Positions 22,686 through 33,452 of a stretch of 64,000 nt of DNA are shown piece by piece (the first letter of the stretch is position 1; the number at the start of each line of letters is the position of its first letter). The notes beneath the pieces are model-generated. The model had not been told where the DNA came from, did not search any database, and saw nothing but the letters and a program-made list of their open reading frames with translations. Position numbers and translations under genes: made by a program. The DNA is from Spisula solida (lineage: Eukaryota; Mollusca; Bivalvia; Venerida; Mactridae), in assembly GCA_947247005.1 (NCBI GenBank), contig OX365952.1, positions 5,230,501 through 5,294,500 on the forward strand. Reading direction: 5' to 3'.

Positions 22686-24359
22686 GCATGCTTTTATTTA
22701 ATTTGTTTCGTTTAATAAATAACCGAACTTCCGCGTTCGTAGCTATCTATAACACAGACGTCGAGAATAACACGTGCTTTTAAAATTAAAAGCTATTTTC
22801 AGTCTTAAAATTAAAAGTTGAAAATGAATAACAGGATTCTGTTATCACTTTCAAACCAATGGAATTTTAGTATCGATTGGTTAATAGTTAAAATGTCATT
22901 GTCCTGGAAAGGATACTGGTTGTCTGCACTTCTAGCTGGAATCATTGAGATAATTATTTCAGATTGAAAGAAAAGCTGTTATCTCTTATGTATCAGGACA
23001 TAAAACAAAACTGTTAACATTCTTTACACAGAGGCATACGCTACTTTTAGAATTGTCTGACAATGCGATGCAGATATTTCATAAAATGGTCTCATAGATA
23101 GTATTGGTACGAGATAATAATATTATTTATTATAAGACCCCTATTATAAGTAATAATTTGTTATACCACGTAACATTTTGTTTGGTATAAGTCTTCGAAA
23201 AGGATCTAGAATCTATAACATATTAATTTATTCTTCGAACTTGTGTGCCACACAAACGTCTTTTATATTGCATAGTTTAGAATATTGTGTAGCCCTTTGA
23301 AGTTGTGTTGTTTTGACCCAATTGTTTTTGGTTCATAGGCAATCTGTATTGTTGCATGACATATCAGCCTCGGATTCATGCATGAAAGTCCTATGGTATT
23401 TGTAAAAAACACATATTAGACGCGTTATATTGTTTTGCCGTTTGACACGTAACATTGACGTCAAAAAATGACGTAATTATAGATCTAGTATGCCGTTATC
23501 CATAAATAACGTTATTTTCATTATTATAATTTATTAACATTCTTTTCATAAGATAATTTAATTTGTCTCATTATCTGATTCATTTATAGAGATTATGTTT
23601 TTGTTTGTTTTAAAACATGAAATGTCAAATACAATAAAAAAACTGAGGTCAACATTTTCCGTAAGGTCAAGTTCACTGATCCTCGTTAATGCAAAAATGA
23701 GAACATCGTACACTTTCAAAAGACAACACAAAAACCTTTAATTGTTGTTGTTCTATTTGTTTTGCTGGTATTTAATTGGTATGTGTATATCTTTTCAGTG
23801 GTAGAAACATTGTGACAAACTGCAAAAGAACAACTGAGCAATGCTGTCCTTGGAACTAAGGTAAGACACATTATTGTTTATATCTATGTAGGACTTTGCT
23901 TTTCTCGTTTAGGACCACTGTTTACACATTGCTACATTAATAAATACTGTAGCACTCTGACAATCCAAAGCCACACAGAAAGAAACGACGACAGCGCCTA
24001 GCCACCTACACAAGAGACGGACATATAACGAAACATCCATACCCTAAACATGAATATTTCAAGCAAGTCTATATACACAGCCCGCAATGAATGGCATGCC
24101 GTGGATTGCAATTTAGTTGCAGTAATCTATTGCACAAAAATATTAAGGTGAATGGAGAGTACTCATTCTCGGCTTGAGCGTCGAAGATGTCTCGATAAAA
24201 TCGGTCTTGGTTGTTTTTAATATTTTTTGACCGATGTTTACTTGCGTCCTTAGCCAAACATTACGAACGCAGTGCTTATAAATAAATTCAAAAACATTAT
24301 TTGCAGATTGCATGAACTGAGCTATAGATTGATCATTTGTTCCATGTATCAATCTTACA
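22686..24359. other. Non-genic sequence; one possible short exon inside
   Basis: No repeats recognised. The only gene-like signal is the splice-flanked block at 23799-23860, listed separately. Overlapping 62-69-codon minus-strand frames at 24069-24352 are unsupported. Confidence 0.35.
23799..23860 (+). other. Possible short exon bounded by splice-site consensus
   Basis: A pyrimidine-rich tract ending TATCTTTTCAG precedes 23799, and AAG|GTAAGA follows at 23861, both strong splice consensus matches. The 62-nt block holds one ATG (23841) that stays open to the donor for a few codons (MLSLEL...). It could be a 5' UTR or first coding exon of a gene outside the window, but such pairs also occur by chance. 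Confidence 0.15.
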
Positions 24360-24419
24360 TCCTACAATACTACTACGATGTTCACTGGAATAGCTGTTAT
24401 GTGTTTGAATTGTACTTAA
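24360..24419 (+). mobile_element. Possible left half of a Family A copy split by the TTAA element
   Basis: AGCTGTTATGTGTTTGAATT and GTAC before the TTAA resemble GTTATGTGTTGGACATTGTG of Family A. The sequence after the element (25481) continues with TATACCGTGTTGGTG and the Family A tail. If right, the TTAA element landed inside an existing copy. Confidence 0.35.
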
Positions 24420-25476
24420 AGGTGCTGCCTCACAGGTTTGGCTAAAAATTTTGTTTATCGTGATTTTCCAACCTAACCAAGTATTGATGTAATAGAAAGC
24501 CACTGACGGTTGCTTTATGAAAGATTTGGTGCAAATAAGCAATTTTAACCACTCTCGATATCGCCCACTCAGTATTTATTTCTTGAAAAAAAGCGCTAAG
24601 TTTCTTTCCAACATGCTTTGTGAATTATGTAATTCACACGTGATCGAACTGTAACATCAACAAACTACAGCGTAAACATCAATGAGTTATTTGGTTTGTT
24701 TTTCAATTCGTTTTCATCAAATGCGAACAAATTTCAGGCAATTTAAGTAATAGTAGTGTTAATTCTATAGGGTATTAATACCCTATAGAATTTTTGATGT
24801 AAAAATACTGAATAACTACAAAATGTCAATGTTTTGCAAGTTATTTTAGATGTCAGTGTGGTTGTTTATGGCATATACAGGCAACTATACCAAAGTAACG
24901 CGAATATTTCACAATTTTATTTTGTTTTTACAATACACAAAAACGTGAGGCAGTCCCTTTAAAGGGACTTCCTCAAATATTGGTATATTGCAAACATAAG
25001 ATAAAATTGTCAAATAAACACGTTTTTGGTGTAGTTGGCTGTATATTCCATATACAACCACATTGACATCTAAAATAACTTGAGAAACTTCGGCATTAGG
25101 TAGTTATTTAGAATTTCAACATAAAAAATTCTAAAGGGTATTGTTACCCTATAGAATTAACACTACTATTACTTAAATTGCCTGCAAATGGTTCGCATTT
25201 GATGAAAACGACCTCACTGATGTTTACGCTGTAGTTTGTTGATGTTACTGATTTCATGTGAATAACATACTTCACAAAGCATGTTGGAAGGAAACTTAGC
25301 GCTTTTTTTTCAAGAAAAAAATACTCATTGGGCGATATCTCGAGTGGTTTAAATTGCTTATTTGCACGAAATCTTTCAAAAAGCAACCATCAGTTGCTTT
25401 CTATTACATCAATACTTGGTTAGATTGGAAAATCACAATAAACAATAAATTAAGCCCAATTTGTGAGGCAGCACCT
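24420..25476. mobile_element. TTAA-flanked palindromic element, two head-to-head ~0.5-kb halves
   Basis: TTAA (24416-24419) then AGGTGCTGCCTCAC at the left; GTGAGGCAGCACCT then TTAA (25477-25480) at the right. The centre reads GTGAGGCAGTCCCT-TTAA-AGGGACTTCCTC (TTAA at 24959-24962). Each half therefore has its own inverted ends, and the halves are imperfect mirror images throughout (for example GCTTTGTGAATTATGT at 24620 against the reverse of ATAACATACTTCACAAAGC). TTAA target sites are typical of piggyBac-type transposons; no transposase is present. The 80-codon minus-strand frame 25144-25386 is a by-product. Confidence 0.85.
24761..24792. repeat. Perfect 32-bp palindrome inside the TTAA element
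   Basis: AATTCTATAGGGTATT followed by its exact reverse complement. The equivalent site in the other half (25131-25160) is a decayed version with internal mismatches. Confidence 0.9.
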
Positions 25477-25480
25477 TTAA

Positions 25481-25545
25481 TATACCGTGTTGGTGCTTTT
25501 CGTTTTCTGCTGTTTGTGTTGAGTGCTTCCTTCCCTGTCTGATTT
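25481..25545 (+). mobile_element. Family A dispersed repeat, right part
   Basis: TTTTCTGCTGTTTGTGTTGA, GTGCTTCCTTCCCTGTCTGA and TTTGTTA are the Family A tail. It sits directly against the TTAA element. Confidence 0.6.
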
Positions 25546-26553
25546 GTTATTAGTATTATGTATGTATAGCACTGAGAATTCGACATGATCCTGACCTTTA
25601 TGCATTAATATATTATATGGCTATTTCGTTGAATATATTAATTTCCGCGAGCAAATCATGCATAATCGGTCCTTTAGATTTGTGTTGGTATTACACATGG
25701 AGTGTCCCAGTGATGATGCTCTCGATTATGAAAACACACAACCGGGATTAAAGACAATATATCAGCTGTTAAATTATGCAAATAGAAGGAAGGGATCACG
25801 TATAATTATCCGTACTATACTCCAATGTATTTACACATTACTAGATGAATACATTTTTTTACACACGACTGAAATTTAAATACAGCTGTTGTAGTCCAGA
25901 CATATCAATCAATGTAATATACTACAATTTTCTCAAAAATTAATATAGGTTTCCTAACTTAATATCCGTTTTAAATACCGATTATGATCAATAGTTTTAT
26001 TTGTTTTTCTTTGTTGCCTGTTTATCAAAAGCAATTATACCAATTACACGGTTCCCATCAAATCATTGCATTCAGGCTCATTGAAGGTGGCCCCCTCTGT
26101 TTGCCCGACGACATATAGTTTTTTCGACATCTTGCCAAATAATATGAAATTGTCAGTGCTTAATCTACAAAATCGCTAGTTTCTGAAGATAATTTATTAT
26201 ATAGTTTATAAAAAATCAAGGTAGATGTACATTTTCTTTAAATATATAACAATGCAACTACTTTTTTTAAGAAAAACTGCACGGTCTTATTCAGACGGTG
26301 TTGTAGCATCTTGCACACAACCAACCCACAACTCCTCTAAATGAGAAGAATACGACTACATACGTAAACGTCTGTATTGTTTTAACAATCCTAAATTAGA
26401 TAAACTCGCCACAGGGTGAGATTCATTGCATTGTCTGTATATTGTGTCGGTGTCTCGAGTACCGTCGGCGGTTACAATTCACCAATATTAACAGCTGGGT
26501 TTGACACAGTAAACGAATTTTCTGACCAGGCTGGTTGTTCTTATAGATAGGGA
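25546..26553. other. Non-genic sequence, nothing recognised
   Basis: A 73-codon frame (25658-25879) has no recognisable domain. No repeat recognised. Confidence 0.4.
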
Positions 26554-26604
26554 CTCACGTGACATGTCAACCACGTGGTGTGGCTTTTGACATATCACGT
26601 GACT
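26554..26604. repeat. Inverted repeat with three CACGTG motifs
   Basis: CTCACGTGACATGTCAACC at the left pairs imperfectly with TTTTGACATATCACGTGAC at the right, around CACGTGGTGTGG. CACGTG (E-box/G-box core) occurs at 26556, 26572 and 26596. A regulatory role is possible but not shown. Confidence 0.6.
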
Positions 26605-27400
26605 TATTCCCCAATTTCCACGGGAACTCATGTTTCTCACGTCTTTTTAATGACGTACTGTAACATACAAGTTAGTATAATCTTTTTATTTTGTTAGTTA
26701 CGCCATTTCATTTTATGAATTACGCCATTTTATTTAGTTATTGACGTCATAAATGACGCAAAGCCTAGTTCGTTATCAATTTAAGAATAATGCATGACTG
26801 TTTACGCGGCTGCGTCATTTCCTCTCACAATTTAGCCTGTCATTTATCGTAAATTGTTTTAACTTACAACAGTTCACAATCGGATTTACCGTCTGATCTG
26901 AACGTGGTGTCGAATTTAACAAAACAACATATGAAGTGTCTGACTCTGATAGAAATGAATGTTCCGTTCACTTTAGAAATTTCGTACGTCGCGAAAATGT
27001 GGGTACGGGGAAGAAACATGTAAAGATGGAACGATCAAGCTTTTTAGTTGCATTTTTTTGTCCTTTGTGCGCCCAATTATTCCCGATCCGTTTACCTATT
27101 TTCTTTTTATTGATAACCGTAAACAAAATTTATTTCTTCAGCTGTAGGGTAACACCATATACAGGGAGTCTTAAGCTTTATAGGAATATTTCGACACCTG
27201 CTAGAATTAGAACATTACAAACAAAAACAACAACACTTTATCTTTTGTCTACTGTACATTTTTGTGAAACTGTATTCATTAATATTGTGCCTGTCTCTGC
27301 AATTTTATAGTTCAGCGTAAGGATGCTTCGTTTGTTTCAAAAGTGCATGTTGCATGTACACGGTATGTGTTAAGTGTTTTTTGTTGGTTGTACTTGTAGC
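26605..27400. other. Non-genic sequence with an unsupported 124-codon frame
   Basis: The plus-strand frame 26936-27310 is one of the longest outside repeats. Its translation is Phe/Leu/Ile-rich with no domain, no recognisable start context and no neighbouring gene signal. I treat it as chance. Confidence 0.35.
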
Positions 27401-27542
27401 CTATGGTCGTTCATTTGGTGTGTTCTTGTATTCTGGCTCTTGCCCCGGGTTTATTTAACTGAATAGGACGGCAGACATGCTGTCGGAGTTGGATGTCAAG
27501 TTTTTGTACCTGTTCAGTATTACGTGCTCAACTGTTTGTGGC
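27401..27542 (+). mobile_element. Probable Family A copy, diverged
   Basis: TCGTTCATTTGGTGTGTTCT, CTTGCCCCGGG, AACTGAATAGG and TGCTCAACTGTTTGTGGCGC lead into CTACCTTCCCTGTACGATT, a diverged Family A tail. The middle is hard to align by eye. Confidence 0.35.
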
Positions 27543-27813
27543 GCGTCCTACCTTCCCTGTACGATTATTGTTAGCTCACCTCGCGTGCTACCTTCCATCC
27601 TGTACGATTATTGTTAGCTCACCTCGCGTCCTACCTTCCCTGTACGATTATTGTTAGCTCACCTCGCGTCCTACCTTCCCTGTACGATTATTGTTAGCTC
27701 ACCTCGCGTCCTACCTTCCCTGTACGATTATTGTTAGCTCACCTCGCGTCCTACCTTCCCTGTACGATTATTGTTAGCTCACCTCGCGTCCTACCTTCCC
27801 TGTACGATTATTG
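27543..27813 (+). repeat. 40-bp tandem array across a Family A / Family B junction
   Basis: Seven occurrences of TGTACGATTATTG followed by TTAGCTCACC start at 27558, 27601, 27641, 27681, 27721, 27761 and 27801 (first step 43 bp, then exactly 40). Each unit is the end of a Family A tail (GCGTCCTACCTTCCCTGTAC) plus the first ~10 bases of Family B (TTAGCTCACC). The last unit runs on into the real Family B 5' hairpin at 27814. Confidence 0.9.
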
Positions 27814-28208
27814 TTAGCTCACCTGTCACAAAGTGACAGAGTGAGCTTTTGTCATCACTCTTCGTCCGTCGTCTGTCCGTCCGTCCGTCCGTCCGTCCGT
27901 ACGAATGCACCGGTAGTTGTGGGGTGTGGAACAATAGGCTATTTTTAGATTCCATTAATTCCGTCACTTGTGGGGTGCAAAATGCTACTAGTGGGTTGCA
28001 ACCAAACAAAAGAAAGAACAAAAGAAAGCCCTACACATACCGTCTCATGAGTCCGTCCGTCCGTCCGTCCGTCCGTCCGTCCGTCAATTACTTGTGTATA
28101 CACTTGAGGTCACAGTTTCAGCTTAATCATTATGAAACTTGGTCAAAATGATCATCTCAACAAAATCTTGGTCAAGTTCGATATGGGTCATCCGGGGTCA
28201 AAAACTAG
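27814..28208 (+). mobile_element. Family B element, 3'-truncated
   Basis: TTAGCTCACCTGTCACAAAG (5' hairpin), a (GTCC)n tract at 27870-27900, unrelated unique sequence, a second (GTCC)n tract at 28052-28085, then one core repeat (CATTATGAAACTTGGTCAAA, ATCTCAACAAAATCTTGGTC). It stops inside the phrase TCAAAAACTAG at 28208. Frames of 76 and 100 codons across the GTCC tracts are artefacts. Confidence 0.8.
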
Positions 28209-29255
28209 TTTTATTTTTCCATTTATGATTCGGACACATTATACGTAAAGTAGGATATACTTTTGTTAACTACATGTACTTGAAATGCAAAACTTTTAAG
28301 ATCTAAAACCCGTTACTAATGTATACATTGCCTCACAGTACTAAATTACGCTTACCTTTCGACCATGATGTTTTCTTGTTCTTGACCATTAGTAGTGACG
28401 TTATTCGCTGGTATACGGTATTCCCGTATGTACTCTCAATGGTCGTCGGGTATTAAACACAGCCATGCATTGTCTGGTACGCTACCAACCGTGTTAACAT
28501 GGCAGGAATGCATCCAGTATGCTTGTATTACAAGATTGACGACAATTATACATGTATTTCTTCAAGCAGGATAATGTTGGTTCAGATTGGAAGAGATCGA
28601 GAGCTCGAATTAATCGCTACAAGTTGTGCTATAACTTAATAAAGAAAGAACTAAATAATTCAACGACTATGTGTCGTATAGAAGGATATAAACGTCTTAG
28701 ATATTTGTAATTATTCTGTTGCTATGGGTATTAAGCCAGGGGACAATTACAGTGTAGAGCTTTGGTATGGACACTTTATTTCCAAGTCTGGGAAATGTAT
28801 AAATTCTTTTTTATTGCCAGAGAACAGGAGCGAACATGATTATTTCTAAAGGCTTTTAACATATTACAGAGTTTATATAGTATTACGTAGATAGGGGATT
28901 GTGTACTCGAGCTACGATAATAATTTTGCTGCTTGTTGTTAATGTAAGACATAAGTCGATGTTACCTATTTTTAGAATTTGTTGCACAATTATGCTTCTG
29001 TCTTCTTGTGTCTGGGTACTGTTCTATCAAAGCATTTACGCTTGCGTTTTCCGTAAATATTGCCGACGACGATAATATTTGCGCAAATGGGTATTACTAC
29101 GATATTTTTTCTCATGTTCTGTCGCAAGTTTTGGCGTAATTCTACGCAAGGTCAGAGTAACCGTAAAAATGAACGCAGTGAGGAGTTTTTGCCACGCACT
29201 GTTGATTTTGGACCGTCACTTGTTGTTATAGAATGTGATTAACAAATAAAAATGT
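28209..29255. other. Non-genic sequence, nothing recognised
   Basis: No repeat recognised apart from TGGGTACTGTTCTATCAAAG at 29011, a fragment of the fold-back family seen at 40963. A 60-codon frame at 29060-29242 has no known domain. Confidence 0.4.
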
Positions 29256-29545
29256 GTTCTTGTATTTTGTCGGTGAATAAAACACAGTCAGGAGTTCGGA
29301 TGCGGAAATATTATATTACGAGTGCGTGACAGAGTTTTTATTTCGATTCTAACACGATAATATCTCGTACTATTTAACTACGCGCCTTCCATTTTCACCT
29401 ATTTTACATTGAACATAATTCCACGCTGAAAGTGAGTGGCTATTAGCTTATACAATTACATCCTTCGTTAATGAAAACGAGCTTCGTAATTTTCCGAAGG
29501 AAAAACGCATTTTAAACATTGAAACAATTTTAATAACACGAGTAT
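29256..29545 (+). mobile_element. Dispersed repeat shared with 36450-36680
   Basis: Contains GTTCTTGTATTTTGTCGGTG, CACAGTCAGGAGTTCGGATG, then from ~29330 GTTTTTATTTCGATTCT, CACGATAATATCTCGTACTA, CCATTTTCACC and ATTTTACATTGAACATAA, ending GAAACAATTTTAATAACACG. The second part matches 36472-36665 closely. The first part matches 4555-4595. Confidence 0.65.
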
Positions 29546-29559
29546 AAGGTATGTATTGC

Positions 29560-29790
29560 GTACGCACTACTTACTACCTTATAAGACTCATGTATATTTG
29601 TAATCTACATCTCAAGGCGCTTCTTATGAGCCTATTTTCATGAACATCGGAAGTGGTCATGTTGACCAAACTTGAAGTTTCAAAAGCTTGTTTTTCATAA
29701 GTAAAGAGTAGTTTTCAGACAGTATTTTTCTTGTTTTCTCAAAATATTGATTTGTACTAACGACTTCTAATTCCAAGCCAGCGATATGTA
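29560..29790 (+). mobile_element. Dispersed repeat shared with 44046-44480
   Basis: CCTATTTTCATGAA, GTGGTCATGTTGACCAAACT, AAAAGCTTGTTTTTCATAAG, TAGTTTTCAGACAG and GACTTCTAATTCCAAGCCAG recur at 44046-44190 (minus) and 44368-44478 (plus). Ends unknown, non-coding. Confidence 0.55.
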
Positions 29791-30281
29791 CCTTGAAATA
29801 AATGAAAAAAAACCAAGTACATCAAGCATGAAACACTAAGAACATACGGTCTTTATATCGACTCATCATAGATTTATGTACGGCTCGTCATTTCTAAGCC
29901 CATATAATGCCAAACCTAAAATGATCAAAACACAATTTAGACTCAGTAGGTGTTATTGAGAGGATGCCATGTCTGAAAGAAAACTTTAAATCGGAATATA
30001 ACCATTGTCCCTAATAATGATCCATGTTTTGGTCAACTGATGTCCGTGAGGTTTAAAGACCCATTATCTCTTCCTGAACGTTTCCCCGATCATCCAGTAA
30101 ATACAAGGGTATAGGATATTTTTCCCAAATGAAAACTAATTGGCGACAGAATGTTACCTATATCTGTCGAAGTAGTATGTCAAAAAGCACATTTGAGTAA
30201 AATGTATGGAAAACAAAATTCTAATTTTGCAAGAATTGCTTCTCTTGGACAAATAATCCTGTATTTAATGTTATTGTTTAC
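29791..30281. other. Non-genic sequence, nothing recognised
   Basis: AT-rich, no feature recognised. Confidence 0.4.
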
Positions 30282-30335
30282 ATTTCGTTATTTTGTCTCC
30301 AAATAATCATTTCGTTATTTTGTCTCCAAATAACC
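30282..30335. repeat. Two-copy 27-bp tandem duplication
   Basis: ATTTCGTTATTTTGTCTCCA and AATAA(T/C)C occur back to back at 30282-30308 and 30309-30335, differing at one base. Confidence 0.9.
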
Positions 30336-30917
30336 TTGAGGTTGTATTTAGTTTTCTTCGATCTTATGGTGTTTCCCACCTTTGGGACTCAACTAAAGTG
30401 CTCCAAATGCATCATTCTTCAGAAAGGTTATCAAGTCATTGCTTTTTTAAAATAGCTCTTTAGGGCTAAATGGGGCTCTTAAACATAATTGCTGCGCCAA
30501 GTTTGCAAATGTCATGCAAGCATTATTATGTCCATTTATGGGATGTCGTGATTTCGGCTGTATGTGTACCTTTAAAAAAAAGAAAACATACAAAATAAAA
30601 AAATAATACAACAAGGTCTCAAACTTGGACTTTGGTGTAAACAAATAAATGAGCTGAGACCTTCTTAATACATATTTTATCACGTTTGGAATAGGATTGT
30701 GCAAAATGCATCAACCAATATTAGCTTCTGTCCTTTTATCGGAGGTGCTTCGGGAGGGTGGAGTCAGAGGTCGGTTGGGATTTTTTTTTCTGAGCTAGTC
30801 GATTCGACGATAAATTGCATACCCTAAGAATTTGGTAAATGCTGCAAGAAACAACATTGTAACAAGCGAAGTGGCGTGAATATTATATAAATGTAACAAC
30901 CAAAAGATAATAAATAG
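30336..30917. other. Non-genic sequence, nothing recognised
   Basis: An 85-codon minus-strand frame (30447-30704) has no recognisable domain and is Phe/Tyr-rich. No repeats recognised. Confidence 0.4.
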
Positions 30918-31115
30918 AAAGTCGTCCTCGGAAGGAAGCACTCAACTGAGCACAGAAAACTTAAACACATCACATACTACAAACACACGGCACAATGACC
31001 AACACATAACCAAACGAGACAATGACATGCCCAATTTAGTCCCAGATGTCAAAAAGCTAAATTACCTAGTTTTAGCAATACAAAGGTGAATGTCCTAGCT
31101 ACATGACCCAGTATC
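30918..31115 (-). mobile_element. Family A dispersed repeat, minus strand
   Basis: GAAGGAAGCACTCAACTGAG, CACAGAAAAC, CACACGGCACAATGACCAAC, ACATAACCAAACGAG and TTTAGTCCCAGATGTCAAAA are the reverse complement of Family A in the right order. A subrepeat-like stretch follows (TACCTAGTTTTAGCAATA). Confidence 0.7.
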
Positions 31116-31421
31116 GAGAATAAAAAGGCAATGTAAATAAATCACACGGGAATAATGTTCCCACGTTGTTTTATTACCTTACCAGTATTACAGCATTAAA
31201 ATTAACGCAACTTATTTTTCTCGAAAAACAAATCCGCTGTCAAGATCCATTTTCATTACTCATATTTAGTATTCATTTATGCAGTTCTACCGTATTTTAT
31301 CATGAAATCTCTGGTTACTGACGGTAGTATGAGATATTTTATTTTTAAGCCTAGGGACGCCTACTATGTTTCCACTGTATTACATGTACAGGGTGTCCAA
31401 AAAGACTGGTTCGACTTTATA
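31116..31421. other. Non-genic sequence, nothing recognised
   Basis: No feature recognised up to the TA that borders the next element. Confidence 0.4.
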
Positions 31422-31423
31422 TA

Positions 31424-31450
31424 CAGTGCCCACCAAAAATAAGTATACAG
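31424..31450 (+). repeat. Left terminal inverted repeat (27 bp)
   Basis: Exact reverse complement of 33616-33642; preceded by TA. Confidence 0.95.
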
Positions 31451-31809
31451 TAAATGTTTTTGGAAAATTGAACTTGGTTAAATTATTCAATATCTGTTTA
31501 TCAGACGGTCATAATTATACTAGTTTCGGAAACTACAGTTACTAAATGAGTCAAAATAGAGATAGAAATAAAAATGAAGATGTTCGGAACTAAAAGAACC
31601 ACAGTTATCAAAAAGGCTGAATTTTCCATCTTTTTGCGACAACGTTACCATTCAAGAGGGACAAAGAAACTTTAGATTTTGCACCTAGAGTACCAATTAA
31701 TGTATGGCCTTTCCATTTAATAAACAAAAATATTCATTTTCTTCAAATAAATGGTTGTTTCACTGTTCTGCGAATAGTATTATTACAGGCAAGTAAGTGG
31801 GCAAATAAT

Positions 31810-31945
31810 CGGGCCTTTCAACGTTTTCATACTGTTACTTAACTTTTAGACTGTAGGCTGCTAAAACTATGTAGTTCAGCAGTTTTACTGTTGTTACTAG
31901 GTCATTCAGCGTGGGCTTTCTGCCTTTTGTTTGCTGAATCTTTTC
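31810..31945 (+). repeat. Left member of a ~140-bp direct repeat flanking Family C
   Basis: CGGGCCTTTCAACGTTTT, ACTATGTAGTTCAGCAGTTT and TACTAGGTCATTCAGCGT match 33311-33450 with scattered differences. The CTAGGTCATTCAGC word is the Family A subrepeat. Confidence 0.8.
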
Positions 31946-31992
31946 TATTCAGTTTTTGTGTCGCCTGAAAAGGCGACATATAGGTGTTACTT

Positions 31993-31993
<1 letters not shown>

Positions 31994-32041
<48 letters not shown>

Positions 32042-32042
32042 A
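31994..32042. repeat. (GGC)n microsatellite
   Basis: About 16 uninterrupted GGC triplets. They make a poly-alanine run in the 64-codon frame 31956-32150, an artefact. Confidence 0.95.
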
Positions 32043-32049
32043 CAAATTG

Positions 32050-33010
32050 CTTGTCCGGAGCATAACTTTGTCACCTTAAGTTCAAATGACTCAAGAATTG
32101 GTATGCATGTTTCTTGCAATAAGCCGGAGTGCAGTGCACAAGAACCATAACTCTACCTGTCATAGTTTTTGAATTATTTCCCTTTGATTGATTTTATAAG
32201 AGCATTTCTTGTCCGGAGCATAACTTTGTCACCTTAAGTTCAAATGACTCTAGATTTGGTATGCATGTTTCTTGCAATAAGCCAGAGTGCAGTGCGCAAG
32301 AACCATAACTCTACCTGTCATAGTTTTTGAATTATTTCCCTTTGATTGATTTTATTAGAGCATTTCTTGTCCGGAGCATAACTTTGTCACCTTACGTTCA
32401 AATGACTCAAGAATTGATAGGCATGTTTCTTGCAATAAGCAGGAGTGCAGTGCGCAAGAACCATAACTCTACCTGTCATAGTTTTTGAATTATTTCCCTT
32501 TGATTGATTTTATAAGAGCATTTCTTGTCCGGAGCATAACTTTGTCACCTTAAGTTCAAATGACTCTAGATTTGGTATGCATGTTTCTTGCAATAAGCCA
32601 GAGTGCAGTGCGCAAGAACCATAACTCTACCTGTCATAGTTTTTGAATTATTTCCCTTTGATTGATTTTATTAGAGCATTTCTTGTCTGGAGCATAACTT
32701 TGTCACCTTAAGTTCAAATGACTCAAGATTTTGTATGTATGTTTCTTGCAATAAGACGAAATGCAGTGCACAAGAACCATAACTCTGCCTTGCATCGTTT
32801 TTTAATTATTTCCCTTAGATTGATTTAATTTGAGCATTTCTTGACCGGAGGATAACTTTGTCACCATGAGGTTGAATGACTTGAAACTTGGTATGCATGT
32901 TTCTTACCAAAAGTCCAAGTGCAGTACACAAGAACCGTAACTCTACCTTGTGCCATTTTTCAATTTTTTCCCTTTGATTGATTTTATAAGCATTTCTTGT
33001 CCGTGGCATA
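32050..33010 (+). repeat. 158-bp tandem repeat, six units and a partial seventh
   Basis: CTTGTCCGGAGCATAACTTT or close variants start at 32050, 32208, 32366, 32524, 32682, 32840 and 32996. Steps are exactly 158 bp until the last (156). Units 1 and 3 share GACTCAAGAATTG while units 2 and 4 share GACTCTAGATTTGG, so the first four look like a duplicated dimer of 316 bp. Units 5-7 are more diverged. Confidence 0.95.
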
Positions 33011-33310
33011 ACTTTGTCACCATAACATCACTTTGTCGTTTTTAGTTCAGATGACTAGAGAACTCTTGTGAGTCTGATATGTAGCCCAATACTGGATAGT
33101 TTTCCATGACAAATGTGCATTTCATCAGGCGACACATGCGACTCGCGGAGCTTTTATTAAACAATGAGACTAGGGGCGTTTAATTTTCTTGGTCGGTAGT
33201 GTGTTGGGCACTTCTTCGTTTTAAGATTTCTTACAGCTAAAGCGGGGTAATATAGTCATTTTGCTGTGGAAACTGGGTCATTCAGCTAGTTAGTAGGTCA
33301 TCCGACTATA

Positions 33311-33452
33311 CGGGCCTTTCAACGTTTTAATACTGTTATTTAACTTTTGAGACAAAAGGCTGCTATAACTATGTAGTTCAGCAGTTTTACTGTTGTTACT
33401 AGGTCATTCAGCGTAGGCATTCCGCCTTTCGGTTGCTGTATCTTTTCTACTG
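33311..33452 (+). repeat. Right member of the ~140-bp direct repeat flanking Family C
   Basis: Matches 31810-31945. It continues into a Family A copy (GGGTCATTCAGCTAG, ACTTGGGCGGATC, TTGGGCATTGTGC, TCTGTGCTCGGCTGG) ending at 33605. Confidence 0.8.

Larger units (their letters stand above)
31957..33136 (+). mobile_element. Family C element with GGC tract and 158-bp core repeats
   Basis: Begins TGTGTCGCCTGA (31957-31968) and ends TCAGGCGACACA (33125-33136), exact inverted ends. The left end also folds on itself (GTCGCC...GGCGAC). Next come (GGC)n at 31994-32042, then core repeats of 158 bp, then the 3' end followed by TGCGACTCGCGGAGC. Same plan as Family B: 5' hairpin, microsatellite, core repeats with CATAACTTTGTCACC, 3' complement of the 5' end. 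No coding capacity. Confidence 0.8.

Noticed and set aside
26936..27310. 124-codon frame outside repeats
   Set aside because: Hydrophobic and featureless translation, no domain, no splice or promoter context; treated as chance.
31956..32150. Poly-alanine frame
   Set aside because: Comes from the (GGC)n tract of Family C.
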